DNA from: Lunularia cruciata
Lineage: Eukaryota; Streptophyta; Marchantiopsida; Lunulariales; Lunulariaceae
Length of the DNA: 64,000 bases
Direction: 5' to 3'
Assembly (NCBI GenBank): GCA_948567375.1
Contig: OX419757.1
Span: 49,597,665-49,661,664 of the forward strand
Shown here: piece after piece, positions 32,644-43,423 of the stretch
Position numbering within the stretch: position 1 is the first letter of the stretch
How the letters are laid out: every line of letters starts with the position of its first letter
Made by a program: the position numbers and the translations under genes
The notes under the pieces: generated by a model
What the model saw: only the letters and a program-made list of their open reading frames with translations
What the model was told of the DNA's origin: nothing
Databases searched by the model: none

Positions 32644-34698
32644 AATAGTCACTTTTGGTAGTTGTTGTCTCAAAGAGTATCTAAAAGAGCAAGAATTGGT
32701 GGTTTATTGGCAAGTTCTATCCATCAAAGCCATGCTTGCTCATTATAGGTTGTTCTTGTTATTGTATTATTGTCAAGAGAGGCATGTTGCAAAGCTATAA
32801 GAACATATTTGGAGCAATGCTAGAAGTTAACATTTGAGATGTCAATACATGTTGCTCTAGTTGAAGACAACAAACATGAGGATGATCACTAATGTTTTTT
32901 GAAGGATCATGATTATGCTTTCCATTACAAATCCTAAGATACCATTGTCCATAAGATTACATAAGCATCTATAGAGTATGAATGGGAAGTCAGTCAATTG
33001 GGAGCACTCAATTTTATGGCTTGCTATAGAAGTGACTGGACCTTTTGAAGCATCATATTTGCATCCTTGGCTGCATTTGATGGTCACTTGATTGATGTCT
33101 AAGCAACATCTAACAATAACATATTTTTGAGGATACATAATTGCATTGATTTTTTGTAGCATTCATCAAGAGAGCTATAGGAAGCCTTAGGAGGAAGTAG
33201 CATTATTCATGTGACACAACACATGAATTCTATGGTACATAGTTATGGGTATCTTAGCAGATTTGAGTATCTTCCTAGATTATGAACTCCTTAAGATTTT
33301 CCACTCTAGATATTTAAAATTAGTAGGAAGAGATCCACTAAAGTGGTCCTTAGTAATCTAGGCATGATCTCCACACAAAGAAAGACCAATAAAAATCATG
33401 CATGTTGGGAGAGAAATGCAATGTTAAGTGACATGGAGATACATACAAGTAAGCAATCATTAATAGAACTTTTGGCCTATAAAATTTCTTTTTCTTGGGA
33501 ATCAAGTTGAGAAATTGATATGTTATGCAAAGTGAAAATTGCTAATAGAGATTGAAGCACTTTGTTAGGCTTGATGAAATAACTCACATGAACTTTCTCT
33601 AGAGCATCTTTGCTAAGCATTACATAGGGCTTGGAAATTTGATCACTTGCAGGTACCATTACATGTTTTGATGTGTGAGGATCATGAAAAGAACCTTGCT
33701 TTGCTTTGCCTTTTTCACCACCATGATGTTGAGCTCTTCAAATGTTTACATGAGTTGGTGTTGAGAATAATTATATGCAAATGCTTGTCAATTGGACATA
33801 ATGTTTCTATTAAGTATGGAGTCTCATTATTACTAGAATGCTCCATGAGCTAGTTATCACAAGAATGCTGAAGATTCAATACAAGACAAATCTTCTATGG
33901 GAGTGTAGAAGTGTAAGTACATGATAGATCTTCACATTATGAGATTCCATTTATGGGAGCAAATAGAAAGATATTTCACATTGGAACCCATATCTTTGTA
34001 AATACAAATCAAAATCAAAATCAAAATTGTCTCATTTTTTCAAAAGCATCTTCTCAAGGGCTTTTCATAAACACCAAGATCATGGAAAATGGAGCTCTAG
34101 TAAAGAATTTACACTTACTTGAAGTTCAAAACAAATGTGTCTTGTGGGAGTAGTGGGATTTTATTGCAAGAGCTATGGGTAGCAATTTGTGGGCATGGCT
34201 ATAGGACATGCAAAATGGCTCCAGGATCTGTAGACATGGGACCTATGGGAAGGCTCTAGGACCTACAAGAATGCTATGAGCTTGGCTCCCACTTGCGGAA
34301 TTGAGTAAGATGACGTGTATGAATTAGTACCAAACAATCTAGAGTTAGATATGGGATCAATCTGCACCACACATTCCAAAATTAAATAAGGGACTCCAAG
34401 TAAGTAAGTATATAAATATGTATAATTTTTTTTTAAAATTTTTTTGTGGAGACGGTAGTTAAAAAGGACTTTGAGAATTCTTGTTTGACAATTCTTGATC
34501 AATAATTAAATTGTGAATAAAATTCTTGTGCAATTGTGTACATAAGCTGATGTTGGCCAGACCACATGAAATTTGGCATAATTTCTATGCATGCTTTTCT
34601 TGACCAGATTGATGAATTTTACTTCATCACATAGCCAGATTTGGATTCATGTTACTCTCTCAAATTCCTAGTTGCAAATTATTTTTTCTCCCAACAAG
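32644..34698. other. Unassigned interval
   Basis: No recognisable protein domain on either strand. The last part (from roughly 34.1 kb) is probably the 5-prime LTR of the Copia element that follows, because a PBS lies at 34699, but its left edge cannot be set without the matching 3-prime LTR. Confidence 0.5.
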
Positions 34699-34712
34699 TG
34701 GTACTAGAGAGC
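34699..34712 (+). other. Primer-binding site of Copia 1
   Basis: CCAACAAG then TGGTACTAGAGAGC, a variant of TGGTATCAGAGC (initiator tRNA-Met). Confidence 0.7.
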
Positions 34713-34734
34713 TGGTCTTTGGAGAGATAGTAGA

Positions 34735-35446
34735 ATGATGAAAAAAGATGGGAAAGTCAAAATAGACAAGTTCAATGGCAAGGATTTTGGATTTTGGAAG
34801 ATGCAAATTAAGGACTACTTTTATCAAAAGAAGATGCATCTACCTCTTGAGGTAGAAATGCCATACAAGATGCAAGAAATTGAGTTGGGAGCTTCTTGAT
34901 CGACAAGTGTTGGGTGTGGTCAAATTGATGTTGGAAAAAATTGTTGCATATAACATTGTTCAAGAGAAGACCACTTATGGGTTGATTAAGGCATTGTCAA
35001 ATATGTATCTTCAGCCTTGAACAAGGTATTCTTGATTTGCCAATTGTTGAACACAAGGATAAAAGAAGGAGCATCAATTCAAGACCATATGAATGATTTC
35101 AAATCAATCATTTCAAGACTAGAATCTATGAAGATCAAATTGATGATGAAGTTCAAGCACTATTGCCATTATCATCATTACTTGATAGTTGGAGAGCAAC
35201 AATCATAGCAATGAGTAGTTCCTCAAGATCAAGTGCTCTCTCATTTGAGAGTATACAAGACTTGATTCTCAATTAAGACATTTGTAGACAAAATTATTCA
35301 AAATCATGAAGTGAAGTGCTATTTGCTAAGAGTAGAGGTAAATGACCACAACAAGGTCTGGGTTAGTGAGTCAATAGGCCACATGGAAGTACACAAAGAA
35401 AATGTGTGCTAGAATTATAACAAGCTTGGTCACTTGTGGTGCCCAC
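34735..35446 (+). pseudogene. gag: Gag of Copia 1
   Basis: It starts at an ATG near 34735. 'KVKIDKFNGKDFGFWKMQIK' is the N-terminal hallmark of plant Copia Gag. A UBN2-type segment follows in a second frame (35017-35208): 'LLNTRIKEGASIQDHMNDFK'. The zinc knuckle near 35410-35446 reads C-x-N-Y-N-K-L-G-H-L-W-C, with the second cysteine replaced. Stops and frame changes are present. Sequence similarity is lost at about 35446, where the inserted block begins. Confidence 0.75.
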
Positions 35447-36141
35447 ATTTTTGGTTTTTTTGTTTTGTTAGCATTTGGAGCAGAAGTAAGCAAGAAAGTT
35501 GAATCACAAAGAAAAGAATTGATGGGAGTGTCTTCGGAGGGAGCCCAAAGGAAGTTGACTTTGGGTTGGAGAACAGAAGTAATCAGAAGGGGAGTACAAA
35601 GAAACAAGTCCAAAGACTATCATCTTTGGATGAGCAGCAAAGGCCGATACGAAGATTGTCTAATAGCCTTTCTACGTGGCAAGAAAGTACACTCCAAGAA
35701 ATGGCGGAGGCAGAAGAAGCATGTCTTGACAGTGATAGGACATCAACATGCATAAGAAGGGGGAGTTGATTTTGAAATTGACTAAAGAATGACTGCAATT
35801 TAGGGTAATATAAAATTGCAATTGCACAGGGGAAAATTGAATATGTCAAGTAGATTTCTTGTTCCTCTGAGCAGTCGTCCTATAGTAATGCGTGTCAAGA
35901 AGCAAATTGAGAGTGAAATTTTATGAAATCCAAAAGGGATTAGTGTGTCTCGTCCAGGAGAAGGAATAGTCTTCTTGTGCCAAAGAACAAGAGAGCATAT
36001 CATGGCAAAGAAGGTCAAGAACGCCCTCACAGTAAGAAGTTTTGCAATTCGGAGGTTAGATGTTGTAGTAAGGATTGAGGTCTTGAAAGACTTTGTATTA
36101 CTTTTTTAGCGTGGAATTGGAATTTTAGTTTCCCACGAGTC

Positions 36142-36759
36142 ATGGCAGAGATAGCTGCCAGTAATTGTGAGGAAGGTCCTGAAGTCGAGGGGAAGAGAGG
36201 AAATCCGACTCGATGGACTGAGTCGGATTGGAGGTTAGTGTTGGGGAAGGAAGCAAGAGAACCGACGAGGATCACCTTCTATCGGAAGTGTGATGTTGCA
36301 GAGGAGACTACGGACATATGCAATTCATTCTTTGTTGTGCGTACAACAAATGGTTATAAGGTGGAGTCCTATCAGGACCCAATTAAGCAAAGCATCATGG
36401 GGATGATAATAGCAATGTTCAAACTAGAACAAATGACTTATGTGAACATGCAACAGGTGGTCCTTTTCCACCAGATGTTTGTAGGACTGAAGGTGAACTG
36501 GGCAAAGTGTTTTCACCAACAAACAAGGCAGATGGTTGTCAATTGGAGGAAAAATTTGCCTCCACATTATTTTGCACTGTTTGTAGCACAATTCTACTAC
36601 GGGTTGAATTTGCTTACAGCGGAGGAGAGGCGTCGCATGGTGTCACATTTTCATCTTGATTTGAGATGGGAAGCGGATGAAGAAGAACAACACTACATGG
36701 CACACCTGCAAGAGAGTGATGATCATTTCTTGAGAATGGGGAGATGGAAGAAGTCATAA
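36142..36759 (+). CDS. Unknown 205-residue protein in the inserted block
   Basis: The longest clean frame in its neighbourhood: ATG at 36142, stop after 'MGRWKKS'. The N-terminus is acidic. 'TRWTESDWRLVLGKEAREPT' and 'RITFYRKCDVAEETTDICNS' lead into 'FFVVRTTNGYKVESYQDPIK'. A helical middle 'IAMFKLEQMTYVNMQQVVLF' is followed by 'VVNWRKNLPPHYFALFVAQF'. The composition is natural-looking and helix-rich, reminiscent of a capsid/Gag-like or host-derived domain, but I cannot name a family. An in-line acidic, lysine-rich tail continues in the next frame (about 36760-37150), so the original protein was probably longer and joined to the coiled coils downstream. Confidence 0.5.
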   Translation: MAEIAASNCEEGPEVEGKRGNPTRWTESDWRLVLGKEAREPTRITFYRKCDVAEETTDICNSFFVVRTTNGYKVESYQDPIKQSIMGMIIAMFKLEQMTYVNMQQVVLFHQMFVGLKVNWAKCFHQQTRQMVVNWRKNLPPHYFALFVAQFYYGLNLLTAEERRRMVSHFHLDLRWEADEEEQHYMAHLQESDDHFLRMGRWKKS

Positions 36760-36826
36760 GTCCAAAGACAAAGAAGCGGAATAAACCCAAAGAAGCAGAG
36801 TTACCTCCAGAAAGACCCAAAGACTC

Positions 36827-37156
36827 GTGTTGTGGGGTAAGAAGGCTGTGAAAGAAGAACCTTTGGAAACCGAGTCTAAACGGGAGATAGAGTCTAGAGG
36901 AGAAGACTCAAAAGAAGTAGAACTCACGTTACAAATTGGGGAATCCAGAAGTGAGAGTGAGGGTGAAGATGAAGTTCAGCAATCGGCTAAAGTAGAAGAA
37001 GATGAAGCTTTTCATGCAATGATTGATAGTATACAGGGAAATGCTAATCACTATGTAGCCCTGGTCATAGAAGAGAAGGGGGCTGAGCAAAAGAAGGAAT
37101 ACCTTGTAGAAGTTCAACAGGTAAGGAAGAAGGAAGCTTGGAAGAAGTATCGCTGA
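36827..37156 (+). pseudogene. Acidic linker segment of the unknown protein
   Basis: This frame is rich in Glu/Lys/Ser ('SRGEDSKEVELTLQIGESRS', 'DEVQQSAKVEEDEAFHAM'). It looks like a disordered linker continuing the 36142 protein after a frameshift. It has no catalytic motif. Confidence 0.4.
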
Positions 37157-37323
37157 AGGTACAAAGATCGAGACTTTGGAAGAAGGCGCCGGCGGAAGAC
37201 GCAAAGTACAAAGATGGGGCCAAAGACAAAGAGAACTTTGGAGGAATACAACATTTATTGCATGTTGTAACTCCATTGTTAGAGTTGTTGAAAGAGCACT
37301 AGAAGGTAATCCCACAAGATCAT

Positions 37324-38360
37324 ATGAAGGTGACAAATGAGTTGCAAGTGATGAAGTATCTATTGGCTAAAGTGAAGGGATTGCAAGAGCGTGTAACCCA
37401 AAGAGACAAGGAAGTTGAAGAGCTTTGGGTTGATACAATCTTGAGGAAGAAGACTTTCAAGAAGTTGCAAGAGAGTTTTGAGTCAAGGAGAGAAATGCAG
37501 CGGCAAGTCAAAGAGTTGAAGGAGCAGACAATGTTGCTGACCAAGATGAAAGAAGAGGTCAAGGAAGTGCACATCGAGAGTATTCATGTAAAAGTGATGG
37601 CAGTTGTGATGGAGCAGGAGTTAGAAAGCTTGAGGAAGAGTGCAGCAGGGAAAGATCAGGCATAGCATAGAGAGTTGGCGGTCAGACATCAACAAGAAGA
37701 AAGATTGAGAGAGTTGGTACAAGTGTTGAGTTATAGAGTTCTCAGTATGCGGAGGAGAAGAAGATGCTCGCTGCTAAGTACAAAGACGAGTTGAGGATGT
37801 ACCAGGAGGAGTTGAAAGCAAAGCTTTCTTGGGGGTATGCATCAAAATCAGTAGGAGAAGTTGTGGGAAAATTGAGAGCTATGTTGTGCACTGAGGCTGA
37901 AGGAAGATTGGAAGAAGCAAGACTACATGAGTTGAAGTTGCTTGTGCAAAAACCTCGGAAGAGGAGAGCTAAAGATGTTGATATGAACACTCTACTAATC
38001 CGATTGAGGGAGCGAGTAGATAGAAAGATGTTAGAAGTAGGAGATAGTGTCAATCTCAGATTAGATTAAGTGAAGTTAGAGTTACAAAGAATTAGGAGTG
38101 TGATAGAGGAGAAAAAGTCAGATGTTGTAGAGGTAGGAATTTAGGTGTCTTTGGACTTTTCATTCAAGACATTAGAGAAGAGTGGGTTGCAAGATAAAGA
38201 AGTAGATGGATTACTCATGACCTCAATTGTAGTTCCTAGTGAAGAAGTAGTAGAAATAGTGAAGGAATTAGTAGAATCAAATATATCCAAAGAAGGAGAA
38301 GTGATAGGAAGATCATTGGGTTTGAAAGCCAATGAGGAGATTGACACCGGATCAAAGTAG
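37324..38360 (+). pseudogene. Coiled-coil region of the unknown protein
   Basis: Three open pieces (37324-37665, 37764-38069, 38145-38360) in changing frames are dominated by Glu/Lys/Gln/Leu heptad-like sequence, for example 'VKGLQERVTQRDKEVEELW' and 'LRMYQEELKAKLSWGY'. Together they would give a coiled coil of more than 250 residues. The breaks between them show decay. No function can be assigned. Confidence 0.45.
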
Positions 38361-39160
38361 AAATAGTTTTGAGATAGGAAGAGGCAGATATGAAGAGGCG
38401 GATATGAAGAGGTGGTTTGTCATTTTGGATCTGCAGGTATGAAAATTTGTTGTAGAATGGTATTTTTGCTAGTTAATTGTCAATTTCTCTACTATTTAAA
38501 GGAGGCATTTGCAGTCATATGTTGTTCAATATTCATATTTCTGAAGATAGATAAAGCAAAGTGTTGATTTCAATGCTTGTTGCTTGAGCTTAATTCCGAG
38601 TATCAACTCTGCGTGTGGGGTTATGAGTGTGTGGAAAAAATTTTAAGTGCAAATTAATGTGTTTGTTGGATGTTGAATTCTACAGCCTTGATCTTCATTC
38701 GGTGTGTTTGATCCTGAGTGAAGTGCAATCAGAGCAATGCCTTGATAGATCTGAGAGGAATTGTAGTGTTGGTACTATTCTGCATTTGTGAGTGCAATGT
38801 TGAGTTGATGTGAAGCAATTTTGATCAAGGAAGTTGTGCCTTCAATGGAAGGTTGGAACATAGTTCTGAGGTAAAGTCATTTTGCAGTGAAGTGCCATCT
38901 TTGGGAGAATTTTAATCATCACAATCAAGATTTCTTTGGACAGAATTTGTTATGTTGTGATTATGGGTGTCTGAATTGGTGACAAGCTATCAAGATTGTG
39001 AGCTTATTACTCTCTTTTGGGTGTAGTTGCTACATGAGAGATTAAAGACGCAACCAAGAAGAAATACTTGTTACTATTTGACTTTGTATTTGACCAATTC
39101 TGAATTGTATCTCTGTGGGAACAAACTTTACTTACTTGATTACCGTAAAAGTGATATTTG

Positions 39161-40010
39161 TCAGGTTGTCACATCACTTTAGGAATCAATATAAAAGTCC
39201 AAAGAAGGAGGAGAACTTAGTGAACATAGCAATAAAACAAGAAGATGCACTTGTTTGCAATGTGGAGTGTCCTTTAGAATCTTGGGTGATAGATTTTGGT
39301 ACATCATTTCACTCTACTCTATGTAAAGAGTTAATGCACAACTTTGTTGGAAGAAACCTTAGAAAGGTTCACCTTGTTGATGATAAACCTCTATTTAACA
39401 AAAGAAAAGGCAGTGTGAACTTAAAGACCTCTTAAGGATCAATATGGACATTGACAAATGTCAGATACGTTCATGGATTGAAGAGGAATTTAATTTCTAT
39501 AGGTCAGTTGGATGTGAAAGAATATCATACATCCTTTGAAAGTGGACAATGGAAGGTTACTCAAGGAATCTGATTTTAGCATAAGGATAGAAGGTTGGAA
39601 CCCTATATGTTACAAGAAACTCATACCATATGATGATAGTCATAGATGTAATCTATCCTTTGATCTTATGGTGCTAAAGACTTGGTCACATGAGTGAGAA
39701 GGGTATGAAGTATTAAGTTGCCAATGGAAAAAACATGGAGTTGAAGACAATTCAACTTGGGCTTTGTGAACCACATATTTTGGGAAAGCAAAAGCAAGTT
39801 ACTTTCACAAAGGCTACAAAAGTGCCAATAGTTGGAAAGTTAGAGTTGATACATATAGATGTGTATGGTCAGACTTTAGTTGAGTCTCTTGGAAGATCTC
39901 ATTACTACATCATCTTCATAGATGATGCTACCAAGAAGGTATGGGTTTATTTTTTTCATCATTCTAAAGCTATTAGAGACTTTTGTTTATGCCAAGCATA
40001 GGCAATAATT
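39161..40010 (+). pseudogene. pol: Protease, GAG-pre-integrase and integrase start of Copia 1
   Basis: 'ESWVIDFGTSFHSTLCKELM' (piece 39115-39435) is the Copia aspartic protease; the usual D-S-G is D-F-G here. After frame changes, 'RLGHMSEKGMK' near 39677-39711 is the GAG-pre-integrase signature. The piece 39735-40001 carries 'ELIHIDVYGQTLVESLGRSH' and 'YYIIFIDDATKKVWVYF', the first two acidic regions of the integrase core. The sequence ends after 'HHSKA', where the non-LTR element interrupts or replaces it. Confidence 0.8.
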
Positions 40011-40089
40011 GGGGTTTGGGAGAAATGTTGTTTTGACATGGATTGATATTGGAGATGGCAAGGAGGTCACTTTAGGTCATAGATAGGTT

Positions 40090-42118
40090 TCTCTCCCACC
40101 TCTTATCTATCTTTTTCTTGTGTTTGGTTGTGATTTTCTCATTTTTGTCTTTTCTTATCTTTCTTTTTTGGTTGTGACAATGTGTATCCACCTACTATGT
40201 CTTGTTTTTTTTTCATTGCATCTTCATTGTATATATTCTTTTAGTAGCTTGTCTCTTGATACCTCCACTTCATCCTTGGCACGGAGCCATAGAGAGACTT
40301 TCTTAAGCATCACTTCTCATCTAGCACCCCACACCCCTTATGTGCAAGCATGGCACAGACTCCTATGTTGCCACTATAGGTGATCCCAGCTCCTACCGCC
40401 CACAATTGTGGAGGTGTATGCAAATGGATTCCCTTCTATTTTTGGTCACATCTTACTCTTATACTTGTAGAGAACCCTATAGGGAGGGACTCCCCTATGG
40501 ATTCCCCACCACTTATCTCTCTTATCCTTCTTCCTTATGTCACATATATACCACACCCTCCCTCTACTTTGGACCTTCCTTCCATCTCTACTGCCTTGCT
40601 ACCCCCATAGGATTGTTTGGAGCTTCTTCCCACTCTTATTGCTCCACTACCCTCTTTAGATCATTCTCTTCCACCAGGGCCTTCAACACATCCTTGCATC
40701 TTGCCTCATCAGCATCCCACACAATCATGTCTTGATTTTTCTTGGGTGAGGATTGGTCTCATGCAACATTGTGCATGTTGGTCAAGGCCACCTTTGTTCC
40801 TATCTCCCAAACCCCATCCAAACTCTGGTTGTATCTCTACAAGCTCTCCCCAACTCATACTCTTGGTTACACTCTTAGAACCTTATCCAAGCATTCCTAC
40901 CAAGTTTACCGTAACCATGGATGTATATAAGGAACCTTGTGCCTCTATGTCCTCTTGTTGGATCCACACTCTCTCTCCTACTTTGTGTTATTTTGGCAGA
41001 TGAACATGGGCAAGATGTTTTCACTTGGATGCTATTGGCCATTTTTCCCAATGAGCATTACTCTCTCTAGCCTATGGAGGTACTTTGAGATACCAAGAGA
41101 CTACTTCTAAGATTCATAGGTTCTTGAGAGGTGATTGGGTAGCTCTCCAAGAAGAATATACCATGAGGGCTAATGTGGATTACAAATTCTCTACAACCTC
41201 ATACCTTTCTCCTAGAGCATCATCACTTCTATTGCTCCTTGATGTTAGGTCGAGTAGGGGAGTACAAGCAAGCAACCAAGCTCTCTCACCTTCTTGGCCA
41301 ATGCTTTTCTCCTATGGCACCTTATTAGACTAACAAACCACTCTACATCCACCTACTAACAAGGAACTACCTTCATTCCTCCATGATTATTAGCTAGATG
41401 AGGAGTTACAACTCAAAAAGTCTTGCTTTGCACATGATGTACTCCACTCTCCATGCTCCTCAAGAGAAGGGTCATCAAGGTTAGTTTTTGAGCACCTACA
41501 AGATAACCTCTCTCTCTAGATACTCTAGATTTGGGTTTTCCTCTTCTCCTTGCTTTTTTGTCAATGCATTGCATCTAGTCAAGTGCTCCTTGGAGTAGCT
41601 CATTTATTTAGAGCTTCTCATCTCCTTGCTTTCATAAAGGAGACCTCAAGTCTGTGTTGCATTGCCATTGGAGATTAGTTGGATTGGATTTTGTGATTGG
41701 TTTCTTGCACTATTTGCTTATAGTTATGGAAAAAAAGAATTTTCTTGTCTCATCATCAATTTGTGGTGGCTACTCCAAGGAGATGCAAGATAGACATGGC
41801 AAGCATTTGAACATCCTTGGACATTTATCCAAATTGGGTGGTGGTCTAAGTTGATGTCTGCAATGCCTTCAATATCATCTCTTGTTCAACTTTATTCTAT
41901 GCTCTTTGCTCAACTTTTGATCCCCTCAATCCCGTTTGCACATGCTTTCTATTGGATTGAGACACCTCTATTGTATAGCCACCATACAACAAGAGAGTTC
42001 TTACAATTGATATCAACCAAGAGCACAAGGCAAGTGGATCCTCTAGGGAGCTTCTCTTTGCCATAGTGCATTACAGAGCTTTACAACAAGTTGTAGTAGC
42101 TTTTCTATAGTGTCTCTT
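40090..42118 (+). mobile_element. Non-LTR retrotransposon copy 3, 5-prime half
   Basis: It matches copy 1 in order: 'APHTPYVQAWHRLLC' (N-terminal), 'RFLRGDWVALQEEYT' (41085-41333), and the RT start 'YWIETPLLYSHHTT' with 'STRQVDPLGS' (41851-42066). Frames are broken. It stops at 42118 within the RT, just before the equivalent of the (A/S)DD motif, and the matching remainder resumes at 56879 with CTCTT repeated on both sides. It is therefore one element split by Gypsy X. The 5-prime boundary is approximate. Confidence 0.8.
42114..42118. repeat. Target-site duplication of X (left)
   Basis: CTCTT, repeated at 56879-56883. Joining the non-LTR halves over one copy restores the spacing seen in copy 1. 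Confidence 0.8.
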
Positions 42119-42730
42119 GTCGTGCATATATACATCGCTACACTATAGAACCACAACTCACACATAAGTCATATGTAAATTCTAAAGTGCCACAATAATC
42201 AGATTGTTTACAACTCTCAAATCAACTCAACTCAAAGCAATACTTGATCTGTCACTTTATAAATTGCAAACAATTGGACATTATAGTCAAGCCACATCCA
42301 CTCTAGCTAAAAGAATCTAGGTGACACTTGCCGGCCTGTGTCCACCATAGCCAAGAACTCGAAGGCTCAACATTAGAGAAGTGAGCTCTCTGGAGTTGCA
42401 CTTCAAAAGTATACCCCTGGACTTGAGCTAGGTCTGAAACCCTAATGGTCCTGCTTACCACACACTCAATGGTGCAAAGTGACGGTGGACCTCACCATGA
42501 ATTCAGTACCCCAAACAAAAAATCTGACCGTCAAAAACTAGTCTATAGGAAATTGCTAAAATACCTCTAACTACTATCATTGCAACTCCAATGTCCGAGC
42601 AATCTAGATGCAACACTACAAATGGTATGACAGTTGTCGTGCATATATACATTGCTACACAACATACATCGCTGTCAACATCATACACTATAGAAGCACA
42701 ACTCACACATAAATCATACATAGTGCCACA
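42119..42730 (-). repeat. 3-prime terminal repeat region of X
   Basis: The core 42205-42632 matches the 5-prime LTR (56442-56878). Unlike that LTR, the core is flanked on both sides by copies of another segment: 42119-42194 and 42636-42730 (GTCGTGCATATATACAT... to ...GTGCCACA). The upper copy directly follows the PPT. The outermost base abuts the CTCTT duplication. The arrangement looks like a partial extra LTR next to a full one. Confidence 0.75.
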
Positions 42731-42743
42731 ATCGCCCCCCTAG
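42731..42743 (-). other. Polypurine tract of X
   Basis: On the minus strand, AGGGGGGCGAT immediately precedes TGTGGCAC, the start of the terminal repeat region. Confidence 0.6.
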
Positions 42744-42901
42744 CTTGCGGTTAGGTCCCTCTAACTCTTGATAGCCATCTACTCCAAGTATAGGGCACTA
42801 TGATGGGCAAAGATCAGAAAGCCGGGTGCTATGGAGCGCCATTGTTAGTTGCCTATCTGCAATCTACACCATATAAAGAATGAACTAGCTATAGGTCAAG
42901 T

Positions 42902-43036
42902 ACATCTAGGATATAACAACAATCCCTAAGGAACCACCGTGAGGGGAGGGGTCATACATGCCATATGTCATCCTATCAAATAACTATCACACACTAACAT
43001 ACTAGCAACATCACCAAAAGAGCCACATAACATACA
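42902..43036 (-). pseudogene. Degenerate PHD-type zinc finger at the C-terminus of X
   Basis: A single minus-strand frame with two stops reads 'CMLCGSFGDVASMLVCDSY', then 'LIG', a stop, and 'HMACMTPPLTVVP', followed after another stop by 'GLLLYPRC'. This fits a PHD finger, C-x2-C...C-x2-C...H-x2-C...W-x-C-x2-C. The fourth ligand is Tyr, the aromatic before His is a stop, and the final W-x-C is L-x-Y. PHD fingers read histone H3 tails, so in the intact ancestor this could have tethered integration to chromatin. The context, 55-60 residues downstream of a conserved tail ('LRVREVLPFGVLVLEG'), makes chance unlikely. Confidence 0.6.
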
Positions 43037-43423
43037 CCTCAAGCTTGCATGTACAAGTGCCAAGCTTGGGTCCATAGTACCATCAATGTTTGGGAGGTGC
43101 ATGGTGCACAATTTCACACATGATCCTTCCAAACAACACCATTGCATCCTTCTAACACAAGGACTCCAAATGGCAAAACCTCACGTACTCTTAGGATAGT
43201 GCGGCCTATCAAAACACCAAGTATCATCGGTGTTGTCTATTGTAGATATACATAGTCTCTTGGATGAAATTGATGGATCGAGGGTCTATAACCTCCTCCT
43301 TGAAAGGTAGTATAGTGTAAAGTATCTCTATGCTGAGAAATCACTAAGTTCTCAAAGGACATTGACATCACTCTCCAAAAGATCTTTGCTTGCTGAGAAC
43401 ATGCACTCATCTATACATCTGGG
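43037..43423 (-). pseudogene. Integrase C-terminal tail of X
   Basis: 'RDYVYLQ'-like sequence and 'LRVREVLPFGVLVLEG' followed by 'CNGVVWKDHV' lie between the integrase core and the PHD-like finger. This resembles the GPY/F-type or SH3-like tail of Gypsy integrases by position. The frame changes once. Confidence 0.5.

Larger units (their letters stand above)
35447..39160 (+). mobile_element. Unclassified element-like block inserted in Copia 1
   Basis: About 3.7 kb separates the Gag zinc knuckle from the protease of Copia 1, in a gene where they are normally adjacent. The block carries a 205-codon ORF (36142-36759), acidic and coiled-coil-rich open pieces (36827-38360), and then about 700 bp of non-coding, AT-rich, LTR-like sequence with a TATTTAAA motif near 38490. 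CACAT occurs at both junctions (about 35448 and 39167) and may be a target duplication. No RT, integrase or transposase is visible, so a non-autonomous or captured-sequence element is my inference. Confidence 0.5.
34699..40010 (+). mobile_element. Ty1/Copia element 1 (decayed, interrupted)
   Basis: A PBS, Gag with a degenerate zinc knuckle, then (after an inserted block of about 3.7 kb) protease, GAG-pre-integrase and the start of integrase: the order of a Copia element. RT and RNase H are missing; similarity stops near 40.0 kb, where a non-LTR element begins. No LTR pair can be shown in the window. Confidence 0.75.

Noticed and set aside
32857-33162. 101-codon minus-strand frame as a possible host gene
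   Set aside because: It has scattered cysteines but no recognisable domain; flanking frames are closed, and no introns or signals could be shown.
43037-43423. Chromodomain in X
   Set aside because: No W-x-P or aromatic-cage pattern; the segment leads to a cysteine/histidine-rich PHD-like finger instead.
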